Positions 32,645 through 41,357 of a DNA stretch of 64,000 nucleotides are shown in pieces. The position numbers and the translations under genes were made by a program. The stretch covers positions 1,054,001 to 1,118,000 of the forward strand of contig NZ_LS483254.1 of NCBI RefSeq assembly GCF_900465355.1, in the 5' to 3' direction. The notes under the pieces are model-generated. The model had not been told where the DNA came from and searched no databases. It saw only the letters and a program-made list of their open reading frames with translations. The stretch's first letter is position 1, and each line of letters begins with the position of its first letter. The stretch comes from Candidatus Bipolaricaulis anaerobius. GTDB lineage: Bacteria > Bipolaricaulota > Bipolaricaulia > Bipolaricaulales > Bipolaricaulaceae.

Positions 32645-33141
32645 TCTGGGCGTGATGTCCCAAAACACATGGTAGCGGGGCGATTTCCCGCCCGAGGGAA
32701 CTGGATCCCCTCCTCGGAACGCTGCGTCGTTGTCCGAGCCGAACCCCGTAGCGGGAACGGGAGGCGCTCCCGGATCCCAGGGATCGCTTCCCGCACCGCC
32801 TCCTGGCTTTGGGAGCGGTGGGTGGAGAGCAGCCGGTCGATCGTGGCCGGGTTCAGCTGGACCAGGGGCCTCGGCGTCTCCAGGGCAAGGGCGAGTCCCT
32901 CTTCCCGCTCCAGCACAGAGCGATCTTAGGCAGGAACGGAGCGCCGTCTCACATCCGGGGTATCCGCCCGAGGACGTTCCTTGGGCTTCCTTCCGGTCCG
33001 GAGGGCGCGGATCGCGGCCTGGCGGTGGTACCCGGTGAGGGCCACGAACTCGTCGAGGATCATCGTCTTGTCGCCGCGCCTCGCACGCAGGTAGCGGGCG
33101 CACAGTGCTCCCACCACCTCCGCCACGCTCGCGTGGGTCAT
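32641..33141 (-). pseudogene. decayed IS transposase (integrase-catalytic-type)
   Basis: Reading down from ATG 33141 gives a transposase N-terminus (ILDEFVALTGYHRQAAIRAL, then RPRADTPDVRR). The frame then meets a TAA at 32926-32928 and resumes as LEREEGLALALETPRPLVQL and NPATIDRLLSTHRSQ, the region just before the DDE domain in such proteins. About 25-30 expected residues are missing at the join, and nothing of the catalytic core follows. The remnant marks the left edge of the catabolic island. I see no terminal inverted repeats. Confidence 0.7.
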
Positions 33142-33225
33142 CGGTACCTCCTCGTCTTCGGTAACCCGAATTCTGAGGAACCGACACCCCGTCCGGTAAC
33201 ACCGTCACGGAGGCAACTCGGGGGG

Positions 33226-33254
33226 TTGACACGGGCCTCGGCTAGCGCTATGCT
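33226..33254 (+). promoter_or_regulatory. strong promoter of the acyl-CoA cluster
   Basis: A perfect TTGACA (33226-33231), a 17-bp spacer and TATGCT (33249-33254) form one of the best sigma-70 promoters in the window. Transcription would start near 33261, about 100 nt before the thiolase start. Confidence 0.8.
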
Positions 33255-33274
33255 GACAGGTGATTCAGGTGTCA
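33254..33274 (+). promoter_or_regulatory. palindromic operator at the transcription start
   Basis: A 21-bp interrupted palindrome with layout TGACA-N2-TGA-N-TCA-N2-TGTCA is centred on position 33264. It overlaps the last base of the -10 box and the predicted start, so a bound protein would block initiation. Arm length and symmetry suit a TetR-type repressor; the tandem-TetR gene 0.6 kb upstream is the obvious candidate (inference). Confidence 0.6.
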
Positions 33275-33360
33275 TAGCAAGCCCGGCCGGGGCCCGAACC
33301 GCCGGAGCCGTGGGTGCTGGCGCCGGTCCTTCGTGCCTGGCGAGGCGAAGGGGGCGGCGC

Positions 33361-34548
33361 GTGGCAACGAGGCGGACTGCGGGCAAGAGGGCGAGGGTTG
33401 GGATCGTTGGCGTTGGACTGACCCGGTTCGGCGTTCGTTCTGATGCGTCCCTGCGAGAACTAGCCTTCGAAGCCGCAAAGGCGTGCCTTGAGGACGCAAC
33501 CGTGCGGCTGGCTGACGTCGAATCCATGATCGTCGCAGTTGCGTCGGACGAACTCAGCTTCTCTCTTCAACCTTCGGCCCAGGTCGTGGACTACTTGGGG
33601 TTCTATCCCAGACCAAGCTTCCGGGCCGAGGGTGCCTGCGCGTCGGGAAGCATGGCGATTCGCGCGGGATGGATGAACGTCGCGTCTGGGCTAGCTGATC
33701 TCGTATTGGTGGTGGGGGTAGAAAAGATGACGGAGGTTCCCACCCCGACGGTTACAGAAGTACTCGGCCGTGCTGGCGATACAGTATGGGAGTACCCCTT
33801 CGGCATGACCTTCCCCGGGTACTACGCGATGCTCGCCCGTGCGCACATGGCAAAGTACGGAACGACAGAAGAACAGCTGGCAGCCGTCGCGGTGAAGAAC
33901 CATCACTATGGCGCGCTGAACCCATACGCCCACATGCAGAAGGAAATCACACTTGACACAGCGTTGAGTTCGCGCGTGGTGGCTGATCCGCTCAAGTTGT
34001 ACGACTGTTGTTTGATCTCCGATGGAGCCGCAGCGGTCCTGCTTGCCACGGAGACAACGGCCAAGCGCCTTCGCGTCGACCCGATTTGGCTAACAGGGTT
34101 GGGCCTCGGCACCGGCACCCTCAACATCGCTCACCGTGCGGACCTGACCACACTGGAAGCGAGCACTGAAGCCGCCGGTCAAGCCTACGAGATGGCGCAT
34201 GTCACACCTAGGGACATTGATGTGGCAGTTGTTCATGACTGCTTCACAATCGCGGAGATCGTAGCCTACGAGGACTTGGGATTCTGTCCACGTGGCGAAG
34301 GAGGGCAGCTGATCGAGGAGCGACGGACGTATATTGAGGGTGAAATCCCAGTTAACGTGGATGGGGGGTTGAAGTCAAAGGGGCATCCGATCGGAGCTAC
34401 TGGGGTGGCTATGGCTGTGGAGATTGTCAAGCAGTTGCGAGGAGAGGCTGGTGCCGGACGGCAAGTCCCTGGGGCAGAGATCGGGCTGTCTCACAACGTC
34501 GGTGGGAGCGGGCAACACTCGGTTGTCCACATCTTCAGCCGGTCGTGA
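33361..34548 (+). CDS. thiolase (SCP-x/acetyl-CoA acetyltransferase-like)
   Basis: The ~395-residue enzyme would cleave or form 3-ketoacyl-CoA. The acylated cysteine lies in EGACASGSMAI (residue ~90); the catalytic His is in SKGHPIGATG. The usual second cysteine region reads SHNVGGSGQHS, the SCP-2-thiolase variant. GTG 33361 is chosen from homology (RARVGIVGVGLTRFG near the N-terminus) and an upstream GAAGGGGG; the 5' ORF extension to 32809 is not coding. A DUF35 protein follows after 11 nt, the usual partner of this thiolase subtype. Confidence 0.85.
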   Translation: MATRRTAGKRARVGIVGVGLTRFGVRSDASLRELAFEAAKACLEDATVRLADVESMIVAVASDELSFSLQPSAQVVDYLGFYPRPSFRAEGACASGSMAIRAGWMNVASGLADLVLVVGVEKMTEVPTPTVTEVLGRAGDTVWEYPFGMTFPGYYAMLARAHMAKYGTTEEQLAAVAVKNHHYGALNPYAHMQKEITLDTALSSRVVADPLKLYDCCLISDGAAAVLLATETTAKRLRVDPIWLTGLGLGTGTLNIAHRADLTTLEASTEAAGQAYEMAHVTPRDIDVAVVHDCFTIAEIVAYEDLGFCPRGEGGQLIEERRTYIEGEIPVNVDGGLKSKGHPIGATGVAMAVEIVKQLRGEAGAGRQVPGAEIGLSHNVGGSGQHSVVHIFSRS

Positions 34549-34559
34549 GGGAGGAAGGA

Positions 34560-35006
34560 ATGGAGTTTCGGGACTTCAGTTTGCTGGTTCAGCACACCAA
34601 GGTCAGAGGGTTCACAGATGGGCTGGAACGCGGGGAACTTCTTGCCTCCCGGTGCACGACGTGTGGTGCAACATCGTACCCCCCTCGTAGCGACTGCCCC
34701 CGGTGTCTGGGGAGCGAATTCGAGTGGGTTCCAATCACAGGCAAGGGCCGACTTCTCACGCACACCGCGGTATTCGTCACGCCACGCCACTTCACCCCGG
34801 ACCTGTCGCAAGTCGCACCTTTCTCCTCGTATGCCTACCGCCCAGCTGCGGTAGGAATCGTGGAAATGGCCAATGGGCTCCGCGTCATGGGATGGATTCG
34901 CGGCCTAGCCATTGAGGAGATCCGGATTGGCATGGAGCTGGAACCGCGCCCAGAGATCCTGCCGGACGGCCGGGCGACTGTGACCTTGTACAGCGGGGAG
35001 CGCTGA
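34560..35006 (+). CDS. DUF35 OB-fold zinc-ribbon protein
   Basis: The 148-residue protein has the rubredoxin-like zinc ribbon CTTCGATSYPPRSDCPRC (residues ~31-48) followed by an OB-fold acyl-CoA-binding-like domain. DUF35 proteins complex with SCP-2-type thiolases and, in archaea, bridge thiolase and HMG-CoA synthase to channel intermediates. Here it lies between a thiolase and a KAS III-like gene, the same three-part set. ATG 34560 follows GGAGGAAGGA. Confidence 0.88.
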   Translation: MEFRDFSLLVQHTKVRGFTDGLERGELLASRCTTCGATSYPPRSDCPRCLGSEFEWVPITGKGRLLTHTAVFVTPRHFTPDLSQVAPFSSYAYRPAAVGIVEMANGLRVMGWIRGLAIEEIRIGMELEPRPEILPDGRATVTLYSGER

Positions 35007-36032
35007 TTGGGGATGCGAAACGGTGGTAGGACGGCAAGGATCTCGGGCGTAGGGATGTATCTCCCACAGGAGCGAGTTACCAACGCTGACCTCAGCGCGA
35101 TCATGGATTACGACGTCGAGTCATACCTGGCGGAGAAGGGGATCGGCGTGCGGTACCGGGCAGCCCCCAACGAGGCAACATCCGACATGGGGGTGCGTGC
35201 AGCACGGGAGGCGTTGCTCCGAGCTGGCCTCGTTCCGGAGGACGTCGATTTGATCATCCTCGCTACCGATACACCAGACTTCATCAGTCCTCCCACATCG
35301 GCTGTGATTCAGCATAAGTTGGGCGCGACGAACGCTGGCGCCTTCGATATCAACGCCGCTTGCACCGATGAGACGATCGCGTTGGCGCTTGGAGCGCACT
35401 ATATCGCTCTAGAACCGGGGATTGACCATGTCCTGGTTATCGGCGCCTATGGGATGACTAAATGGCTTGACTGGCGCCCATACGGCGAATCGGTGTCCAA
35501 GGTTCTGGCGATGCTCTTCAGCGACGGAGCGGGAGCGGTCGTCCTCTCCCCATCGGAAGAGGCGGGATACTTATCCTCCAAGATGCTCACGGAGGGCAGT
35601 TACTGGGACACCTACGGGATCTACCTCGGTACGGGTCAGCCGCCGACACCGACCATGATCGAGACACGTCGGCACTGTTTGCGGTTTCACGAGAACGGGC
35701 ACCGTGTGCCGGCAGACTTCAACAGTAGTCGTTGGCCACGCCTATTGCGAGAGACGCTCCGGGTCGCCAACTGCACGCCCGACGACTTGAACCTCGTGCT
35801 GATGAACCAGGTGGACCTGAGCACCGTCCGCATCACACTAGAGGGACTCGGGTTACCGATGGATCGCACCCACTGGGTGGCTGATCGGTTCGGGTACGCC
35901 GGTTCAGCGTCGGTGTTCATGGCACTGTACGACGCTGTCGAGCAAGGGAAGCTTTCCGCAGGCGATCTCGTAGCCTTTTGCACCTCCGGCGCGGGATTCG
36001 TCTTGTCGACGGCGTTGTTTCGATGGCGCTGA
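35007..36032 (+). CDS. KAS III (FabH-like) protein with altered catalytic triad
   Basis: The 341-residue thiolase-fold protein aligns along its length with FabH: RISGVGMYLPQERVTN at the start, nucleophile Cys in INAACTDET (residue ~119), and the C-terminal DRFGYAGSAS segment. FabH uses Cys-His-Asn; the His region PHQAN is replaced by MNQVD and the Asn in HGNTSAAS by Tyr (FGYAGSAS). Decarboxylating condensation by the FabH mechanism is therefore doubtful. It could be an acyltransferase, a non-decarboxylating Claisen enzyme or a scaffold with DUF35. TTG 35007 has GGGGAG 6 nt upstream; ATG 35013 is an alternative. Confidence 0.75.
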   Translation: MGMRNGGRTARISGVGMYLPQERVTNADLSAIMDYDVESYLAEKGIGVRYRAAPNEATSDMGVRAAREALLRAGLVPEDVDLIILATDTPDFISPPTSAVIQHKLGATNAGAFDINAACTDETIALALGAHYIALEPGIDHVLVIGAYGMTKWLDWRPYGESVSKVLAMLFSDGAGAVVLSPSEEAGYLSSKMLTEGSYWDTYGIYLGTGQPPTPTMIETRRHCLRFHENGHRVPADFNSSRWPRLLRETLRVANCTPDDLNLVLMNQVDLSTVRITLEGLGLPMDRTHWVADRFGYAGSASVFMALYDAVEQGKLSAGDLVAFCTSGAGFVLSTALFRWR

Positions 36033-36046
36033 GAAGGGGGGAGCAG

Positions 36047-36784
36047 ATGCGGCTGAAGGAAAGGGTGGCGATCATCACTGGCGCAGCACGGGGCATCGGC
36101 CGTGAGACAGCATTGCTATTCGCCCGGGAGGGGGCGAAGGTCGTTGTGGCCGATGTGGACAGCCGTGGTGAGGAAGTGGCTACCGAAATCAGGCAGGGGA
36201 ACCGTGAGGCGCTGTTCATGCGAACGGACATCACCGATCGCGAGGCATGCCGAATGATGGTCGAGTCCACCATAGCGAGGTTTGGAGTGGTGGATGTCCT
36301 CGTCAATAACGCTGGGATTGTCCGCGACGGCCAGCTGACCAAACTTTCCGAGGCCGACTTCGATCGGGTGATCCACGTCAACCTCAAGGGAACGTTCAAC
36401 GTAACGCAAGCTGTGGCCCCATACATGATCGAGAAGGGCTGTGGGCGCATCATCAACGTGGCGTCAGTTGTAGGGTTGTACGGGAACTTCGGTCAGACCA
36501 ACTACGCGGCGAGCAAGGCCGGCGTGATAGCGATGACGAGGGTGTGGGCACGGGAACTCGGCAGGAAGGGGATCAACGTCAACGCGGTCGCCCCTGGGTT
36601 CATCAGCACCGAGATGACCGAAGGGGTTCCGGAGAAGGTGCTCGGCATGATGCGTGACAAGACCCCCCTCGGCCGGTTGGGAACGCCGCGCGAGGTCGCA
36701 AACGTCTTCCTGTTCCTCGCCTCCGATGAGGCCGCGTACGTCCATGGAGCGGTGATCTGCGTTGACGGAGGACTGATCACATGA
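36047..36784 (+). CDS. 3-oxoacyl-[ACP/CoA] reductase-like SDR
   Basis: The 245-residue short-chain dehydrogenase has TGAARGIGRE for NAD(P), NNAG at ~86, and catalytic Ser-Tyr-Lys in NVASVVG and YAASKAG. It is closest in look to FabG and 3-hydroxyacyl-CoA dehydrogenases. The acidic end of strand 2 (VVVADVDSRGEE) favours NAD over NADP, as in a catabolic enzyme. ATG 36047 follows AAGGGGGGAG. Confidence 0.88.
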   Translation: MRLKERVAIITGAARGIGRETALLFAREGAKVVVADVDSRGEEVATEIRQGNREALFMRTDITDREACRMMVESTIARFGVVDVLVNNAGIVRDGQLTKLSEADFDRVIHVNLKGTFNVTQAVAPYMIEKGCGRIINVASVVGLYGNFGQTNYAASKAGVIAMTRVWARELGRKGINVNAVAPGFISTEMTEGVPEKVLGMMRDKTPLGRLGTPREVANVFLFLASDEAAYVHGAVICVDGGLIT

Positions 36785-36815
36785 GGCTGAGGGTAGCAGA
36801 GGGACTCAGGGGCTC

Positions 36816-37565
36816 ATGATGAGCCGACTAAACGGCAAGGTTGTGATCATCACCGGGGCCAGCTCGGGGATCGGTGCTGCCCTGGCGCGGTCCTGCTCAA
36901 AGCGCGGTGCCCACGTGGCACTTGCGGCACGGCGAGGCGAACAGCTTGCCGAAGTGGCAGTCACCTGTCCCGGGGAGACTATGGTCGTCACCTGCGATGT
37001 CACCGTCTCCGAGGACCGCCAGCGTCTCGTGAACGCTGCAGTCGAGAGATGGGAGCGGATTGACGTTCTTGTGAACAACGCTGGCATCGGTCTTTACGCC
37101 CCGTTTGACAAGACAGGCGAGGCCGATCTGCGCGCTCTGATGGAGGTTGACTTCATGGCGGTGTTCGGCATGACACAACTCGTGCTGCCGCTTATGCGCG
37201 CTACGGGGCGGGGAGCCATCGTCAGCGTAGCTTCTACCGGCGGACTGATCGCCCATGCACCGAACGTTTCGGCGTACTTGGCAGCCAAGCACGCCGTAGT
37301 CGGACTCAGTAGGGGCCTCCGCCGAGACCTTGAGGGAACGGGGATATCTGTACAGGTAGCGTGCCCACATCTGACCGACACGGGCTTCTTTGAAACGGGG
37401 GTGGGGGCTGAAGAGATGCAGGTAGTTGCCGCTCCGCTGCGCTGCCTGATGGACACCGCAGAGGACGTGGCCGAGGGAACGGTGGAGCAGATCGGAGCGG
37501 ATCCGTTCGTCATCTTCCCAACAGCACGCTCTCGAGCTGCGTACGAACGATTTCGGGACCTATGA
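36816..37565 (+). CDS. SDR family oxidoreductase
   Basis: The 249-residue protein has TGASSGIGAAL, NNAG and SAYLAAKHA with the catalytic Tyr and Lys. Strand 2 ends LAARR, which suits NADPH rather than NAD, unlike its two SDR neighbours. It overlaps the next SDR by 4 nt (ATGA). The substrate is unknown; the cluster implies a CoA ester or free keto acid. Confidence 0.85.
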   Translation: MMSRLNGKVVIITGASSGIGAALARSCSKRGAHVALAARRGEQLAEVAVTCPGETMVVTCDVTVSEDRQRLVNAAVERWERIDVLVNNAGIGLYAPFDKTGEADLRALMEVDFMAVFGMTQLVLPLMRATGRGAIVSVASTGGLIAHAPNVSAYLAAKHAVVGLSRGLRRDLEGTGISVQVACPHLTDTGFFETGVGAEEMQVVAAPLRCLMDTAEDVAEGTVEQIGADPFVIFPTARSRAAYERFRDL

Positions 37566-38323
37566 TGGGAGGAAGCGTGGCCGCCTACGTGTGCACTACA
37601 GCTTTGGTGACCGGCGGTGCATCGGGCATCGGCCGGGCGATCGTTGAGGCCCTGTGTGCGGATGGCGTACGCGTGTTTTTGGCAGACCTCGATCAGGACC
37701 GGGCCGAAGAAGCGGTTGGCATGATCACCCGTGGAGGTGGGGCGGCAGAGGCACACTGCGTGGATGTTGCGGACAGCGCTGGGGTCACGAGGCTCTTTTC
37801 CGTTCTGAGAGGGAGATGTGACCGATTGGACCTTCTTGTGAACTGCGCTGCGATCATGGGTGCAACAACCTTCATTGATGATATGTCGGACCGGGAGTGG
37901 GATCGGGTGATAACGGTCAACCTTACCGGGACCTTTTACTGTTGCCGGGAAGCGGTCCGCTGGATGAAGGAACATCGGCATGGTCGCATCATCAATTTCT
38001 CCTCGGTCGCCGCATTGATGCCTACCCCGGGCGCCATCCACTACAGCACAAGCAAAGCAGGCGTGGCCCAGCTCACCAAAACACTGGCACGGGAGGTGGC
38101 CCGATACAACCTTCGCGTGAACGCTGTTGCTCCTGGATACGTGGAAACCCCGATGCTCTTTAAGCTAGACGTGAAATTTAAGGAGCAGATTCTCCGGCGA
38201 ACCCCGCTTGGGCGGTTTGCGTTGCCAAACGAGATCGCTGCGCTCGTACGATTCTTGGCTAGCCCTGAGGCCGACTTCTTCACCGGCCAGGTGCTCAGTC
38301 CCAACGGTGGGCTGGTGATGTAG
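37562..38323 (+). CDS. SDR family oxidoreductase
   Basis: The 253-residue protein has TGGASGIGRAI, NFSSVAAL and YSTSKAG with the active-site Ser, Tyr and Lys. NCAA replaces the common NNAG. Strand 2 ends FLADLDQD, favouring NAD. Together with the SDR at 36047 it could oxidise hydroxyacyl intermediates at different steps. Confidence 0.85.
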   Translation: MMGGSVAAYVCTTALVTGGASGIGRAIVEALCADGVRVFLADLDQDRAEEAVGMITRGGGAAEAHCVDVADSAGVTRLFSVLRGRCDRLDLLVNCAAIMGATTFIDDMSDREWDRVITVNLTGTFYCCREAVRWMKEHRHGRIINFSSVAALMPTPGAIHYSTSKAGVAQLTKTLAREVARYNLRVNAVAPGYVETPMLFKLDVKFKEQILRRTPLGRFALPNEIAALVRFLASPEADFFTGQVLSPNGGLVM

Positions 38324-38355
38324 TGAACGGGTTCAACGAGAGAGGAGGGCGCGAG

Positions 38356-39180
38356 TTGAGGAACAGGTTTCCGAACTTAGCGATTAGCCAGGCACAGGAT
38401 GCCCTGTGGGTCACCATCAACCGGCCGGGCGATCGGAACTCGCTGGACTCCGAGACGATTGCGCAGTTGCAAGCACAGCTTGAGGTCGCCGAGGCTTCCG
38501 GTGTGAGGGCAATTGTCTATCAAGGCAGTGGGGAGAAGTACTTCATCGGAGGGGCGGATGGGGTGGAGATGTACCGACTATGTCCGGACGAGGCACGGGG
38601 CTTTTCAGTTCGCATCCAAAGACTGTTCAACCGGATGGAGCGAAGCCCCCTCTTGTTGATCGCGGCGATTGATGGCCTTTGTTTTGGGGGCGGGCTGGAG
38701 TTCGCCCTAGCCTGCGACCTGCGCGTGGCGAGCGACGGATCGCGGCTCGGCCTGCCTGAGGTGAAGCTGGGGATCATCCCGGGTGGGGGCGGGACACAGC
38801 GGCTGCCGCGAGTGGTCGGCTTCGGCCGGGCGGTGGAAATGATCCTCTGTGGGAGGCTACACCCGGCGCACGATGCGCTGGAGATGGGCCTGGTTCATGC
38901 GGTGGTCCCGGCGACACAGCTCGTGAACTGGGCTGCTGAGATGGTGGCACGGGTGAACGCAATCCCCGCCTTTGCATTCGCCGCCGCAAAGCGGGCCGTC
39001 TACGGTTCGCGGAGCCTACCACTCGAAGCGGGACTCGGACTGGAGGCCGATCGGTTCGCGGAGTGCTTCGCCGAGAACTACTTCGCCGATCGCGTACGCG
39101 AGCAGCTTGCGGACGGCCGGCTGCAGTCCACTAGGGAGACGCATACTGAGCGGGAGGTGGGAGAACATGGCGACGTTTAG
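38356..39180 (+). CDS. enoyl-CoA hydratase/isomerase (crotonase family)
   Basis: The 274-residue crotonase has the oxyanion-hole segments (YFIGGADGVE, GLCFGGGLE) and both catalytic glutamates of enoyl-CoA hydratase: Glu in GGGLEFA and Glu in LGLPEVKLG. Hydration of an enoyl-CoA is therefore likely. TTG 38356 is preferred since GGAGGG lies 6 nt upstream; GTG 38323, in frame and overlapping the previous stop, has none. Confidence 0.87.
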   Translation: MRNRFPNLAISQAQDALWVTINRPGDRNSLDSETIAQLQAQLEVAEASGVRAIVYQGSGEKYFIGGADGVEMYRLCPDEARGFSVRIQRLFNRMERSPLLLIAAIDGLCFGGGLEFALACDLRVASDGSRLGLPEVKLGIIPGGGGTQRLPRVVGFGRAVEMILCGRLHPAHDALEMGLVHAVVPATQLVNWAAEMVARVNAIPAFAFAAAKRAVYGSRSLPLEAGLGLEADRFAECFAENYFADRVREQLADGRLQSTRETHTEREVGEHGDV

Positions 39181-39988
39181 GGCGAAAGACGGGCTCGAGC
39201 TTTATTACGAGGAACACGGACAGGGTGACCCGGTGGTGCTGCTCGGGGGGATCATGATGAGCGCAGCCAGCTGGGCCCTGCATGTGCCGGTGTTCGCACG
39301 GCACGTTCACCTGATCTTGCTGGATCTACGGGACCAAGGGCGGTCCGGGAAGATGGATCGTGAGTATCGCTTGGACGTACACGTCCCTGATGTCGTTGGA
39401 CTGCTTGACGAACTTGATATCCCAGCGGCGCATCTGATTGGCCTTTCTTATGGTGGCCAGGTGGCCCTGCGTGTCGCTTTGGCTCATCCTGACCGATTGC
39501 TGACGCTCATCCTCGCCAACGCCAACCACTACATTCCAAATCATCTGGCCGCGATTGGTCGGGCCTGGGAGGTAGCGGCTCAGCTGAACGACGGTGAACG
39601 GTTCTTCGAACTGGCCATCCCGTTCATCTACTCGGCTGACTTCTACGCTAAGTACCTGAATGCTCTCCGCCAGCGTCAGGCAATGTTCAAGTCCGCTCTG
39701 ACGAAGGAGTGGTTTGAGGCTTTTCAACGCTTGTGCCGAAGTACCAACGGCTTCTCCGTGTCCACCGAGCAGCTGGCTCAACTTCGTATGCCGACGCTCC
39801 TTCTTGGCGCGGAGGATGACATGATCACGCCGGTCCGCCTGATGGAGGAGATGTACCGCGCAATCCCCGGTTGTGAGTTCATCACGCTACCCAGGGCAGG
39901 ACACGGCGCATTTCTTGAGCGTGCCGGCGAGTTTCTGACAACGGTGGTTGGCTTCCTGGCGAAACATAGGCAGGAAACCCTGGCCTAG
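39167..39988 (+). CDS. alpha/beta hydrolase
   Basis: The 273-residue hydrolase has the nucleophile elbow GLSYGGQ (Ser ~98), acid Asp in GAEDDMITP and His in AGHGAFL. It resembles 3-oxoadipate enol-lactonase and ring-cleavage hydrolases. In this cluster it may cleave an ester, lactone or C-C bond of the imported substrate. ATG 39167 follows GGGAGGTGGGAG and lies 14 nt inside the crotonase gene. Confidence 0.85.
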   Translation: MATFRAKDGLELYYEEHGQGDPVVLLGGIMMSAASWALHVPVFARHVHLILLDLRDQGRSGKMDREYRLDVHVPDVVGLLDELDIPAAHLIGLSYGGQVALRVALAHPDRLLTLILANANHYIPNHLAAIGRAWEVAAQLNDGERFFELAIPFIYSADFYAKYLNALRQRQAMFKSALTKEWFEAFQRLCRSTNGFSVSTEQLAQLRMPTLLLGAEDDMITPVRLMEEMYRAIPGCEFITLPRAGHGAFLERAGEFLTTVVGFLAKHRQETLA

Positions 39989-40088
39989 CTCGTCAGGATA
40001 GAGGGCCAATCGAAGGGGGTGATGGCAGAGACCGAGCGAACTGAAGGGAAAAGGAGATCATCAATCTGTGCCTACTAAGGAGGTTTAC

Positions 40089-41288
40089 GTGAGAGTGAAA
40101 GGATGCGGGCTTATTGTAGTGATGTTACTGCTAGGCATGGTGACCCTCGCGGTGGCGGCTGCAGAGCCGATCAAGATCGGCGTGGTCAGCCCGTTGGGTG
40201 ATATCACCGGCCGCCAGTCGACGCGAGCGATGCAGCTGGCCGTTGAGGAAATCAATGCCGCCGGCGGTGTGCTTGGAAGGCCACTGGAACTCATCATCAT
40301 CGATGATGAGATGAATCCCGCCAAGGGAGCGGCGGCGATCGACCTCTTGGCCACTCAACACAACGTCGATGTGTTCATCGGCGGCATGGGCAGCGGTGTC
40401 CATCTCGCGCAAATCCCGCGGCTCAAGATCTACGAGAAGGTGACGGTCTGGATCGGCGCCGCCTCGTCGCTCGCCGAGCAGGCGCTGGAGGGATGTGACT
40501 GGTACTTCCACATCCACCCCTGGGACTACCTCCAGGGCGCCAGCTACGTGGTAGGATGGGCGGCAATCCAAGAAGAGTACCCGATGATCCGCATCAAGAA
40601 GGCATTTTGGGCATACGAAGAGGGAGCGTTCGGAGCGAGCTCGTACCAGGGTAGCCTGGTCGCCCATGCGGACTGGGAGAACACCGGCATGTCGTTCAAG
40701 AGCGCCATCGTCGGCGGCGGCGACTACCGCGCCGTCCTTCGCCATGCCAAGGATGTGAACCCCGACATCTTCATCTGGGTTGGGTACGATGCAGATGCAC
40801 TCCCGATCATGGAACAGGCGCGCGAGATCGGCTTCACACCGCCTCTGTTCGTCGGATCGCCTCCCGGCTGGCCAGCCGACTTCGGGAAGTCCCCGCTGGC
40901 TGAGGGCGTCATTCTGTACGGGATGTGGGCACCGTCTATCAAAGAGGTGAGCCCAGTCAGCAAGCACTTCTGGGACGCCTACATCGCTCGGTGGAACGAA
41001 GAGCCAGCGACGTACTTCGCCCCACTTGGATACACCAACGTCTACGTAGTCGCACAAGCGATCGAGCGGGCCGGGACCTTGGAGAAGGCAGCGCTGATCG
41101 CCGCCCTGGAGGCGACGGAGTATGAGTCGCCCATCGGCGAGACCCTCACGTTCACTCCATCGAACATCATCAAGCACCAAGGCTTCCAGGGCCAGAAGAT
41201 CCTGCAGTGGCAGGATGGACGCCAGGAAGTGCTCTGGCCGTTTGAGTTCGCTACGGCACTACCTCGGTATCCGTTCCGCTGGCGCTAA
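40089..41288 (+). CDS. ABC transporter substrate-binding protein (branched-chain/carboxylate type)
   Basis: The 399-residue exported protein has a signal peptide (IVVMLLLGMVTLAVAAAEP) and a periplasmic type I fold of the LivK class (IKIGVVSPLGDITG, AVEEINAAGGVLGRPLELIIIDDEMNP). This class binds amino acids, but also aromatic and aliphatic carboxylates, so the ligand is probably the cluster's substrate. GTG 40089 follows AAGGAGGT at 40077-40084. A GTG at 40068 is possible but less well spaced. It is the first of five transporter genes. Confidence 0.92.
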   Translation: MRVKGCGLIVVMLLLGMVTLAVAAAEPIKIGVVSPLGDITGRQSTRAMQLAVEEINAAGGVLGRPLELIIIDDEMNPAKGAAAIDLLATQHNVDVFIGGMGSGVHLAQIPRLKIYEKVTVWIGAASSLAEQALEGCDWYFHIHPWDYLQGASYVVGWAAIQEEYPMIRIKKAFWAYEEGAFGASSYQGSLVAHADWENTGMSFKSAIVGGGDYRAVLRHAKDVNPDIFIWVGYDADALPIMEQAREIGFTPPLFVGSPPGWPADFGKSPLAEGVILYGMWAPSIKEVSPVSKHFWDAYIARWNEEPATYFAPLGYTNVYVVAQAIERAGTLEKAALIAALEATEYESPIGETLTFTPSNIIKHQGFQGQKILQWQDGRQEVLWPFEFATALPRYPFRWR

Positions 41289-41304
41289 CACCGCAGCATC
41301 AGGG

Positions 41305-41329
41305 GCCGGCCCGGCTCGGCCGGGCCGGC
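41305..41329 (+). terminator. 11-bp perfect hairpin after the binding-protein gene
   Basis: GCCGGCCCGGC (41305-41315) and GCCGGGCCGGC (41319-41329) enclose a TCG loop. No T-run follows. Its place between the binding protein and the permease fits an mRNA-stabilising or partial-termination element that raises binding-protein output over the membrane parts. Confidence 0.6.
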
Positions 41330-41357
41330 TCACTTCAACAGCGGGGGATGAGGAGAG

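Noticed and set aside
32669-33360. Forward ORFs across the decayed transposase, including a 5' extension of the thiolase
   Set aside because: They are antisense to recognisable transposase sequence, and the thiolase promoter and operator lie within the extension.
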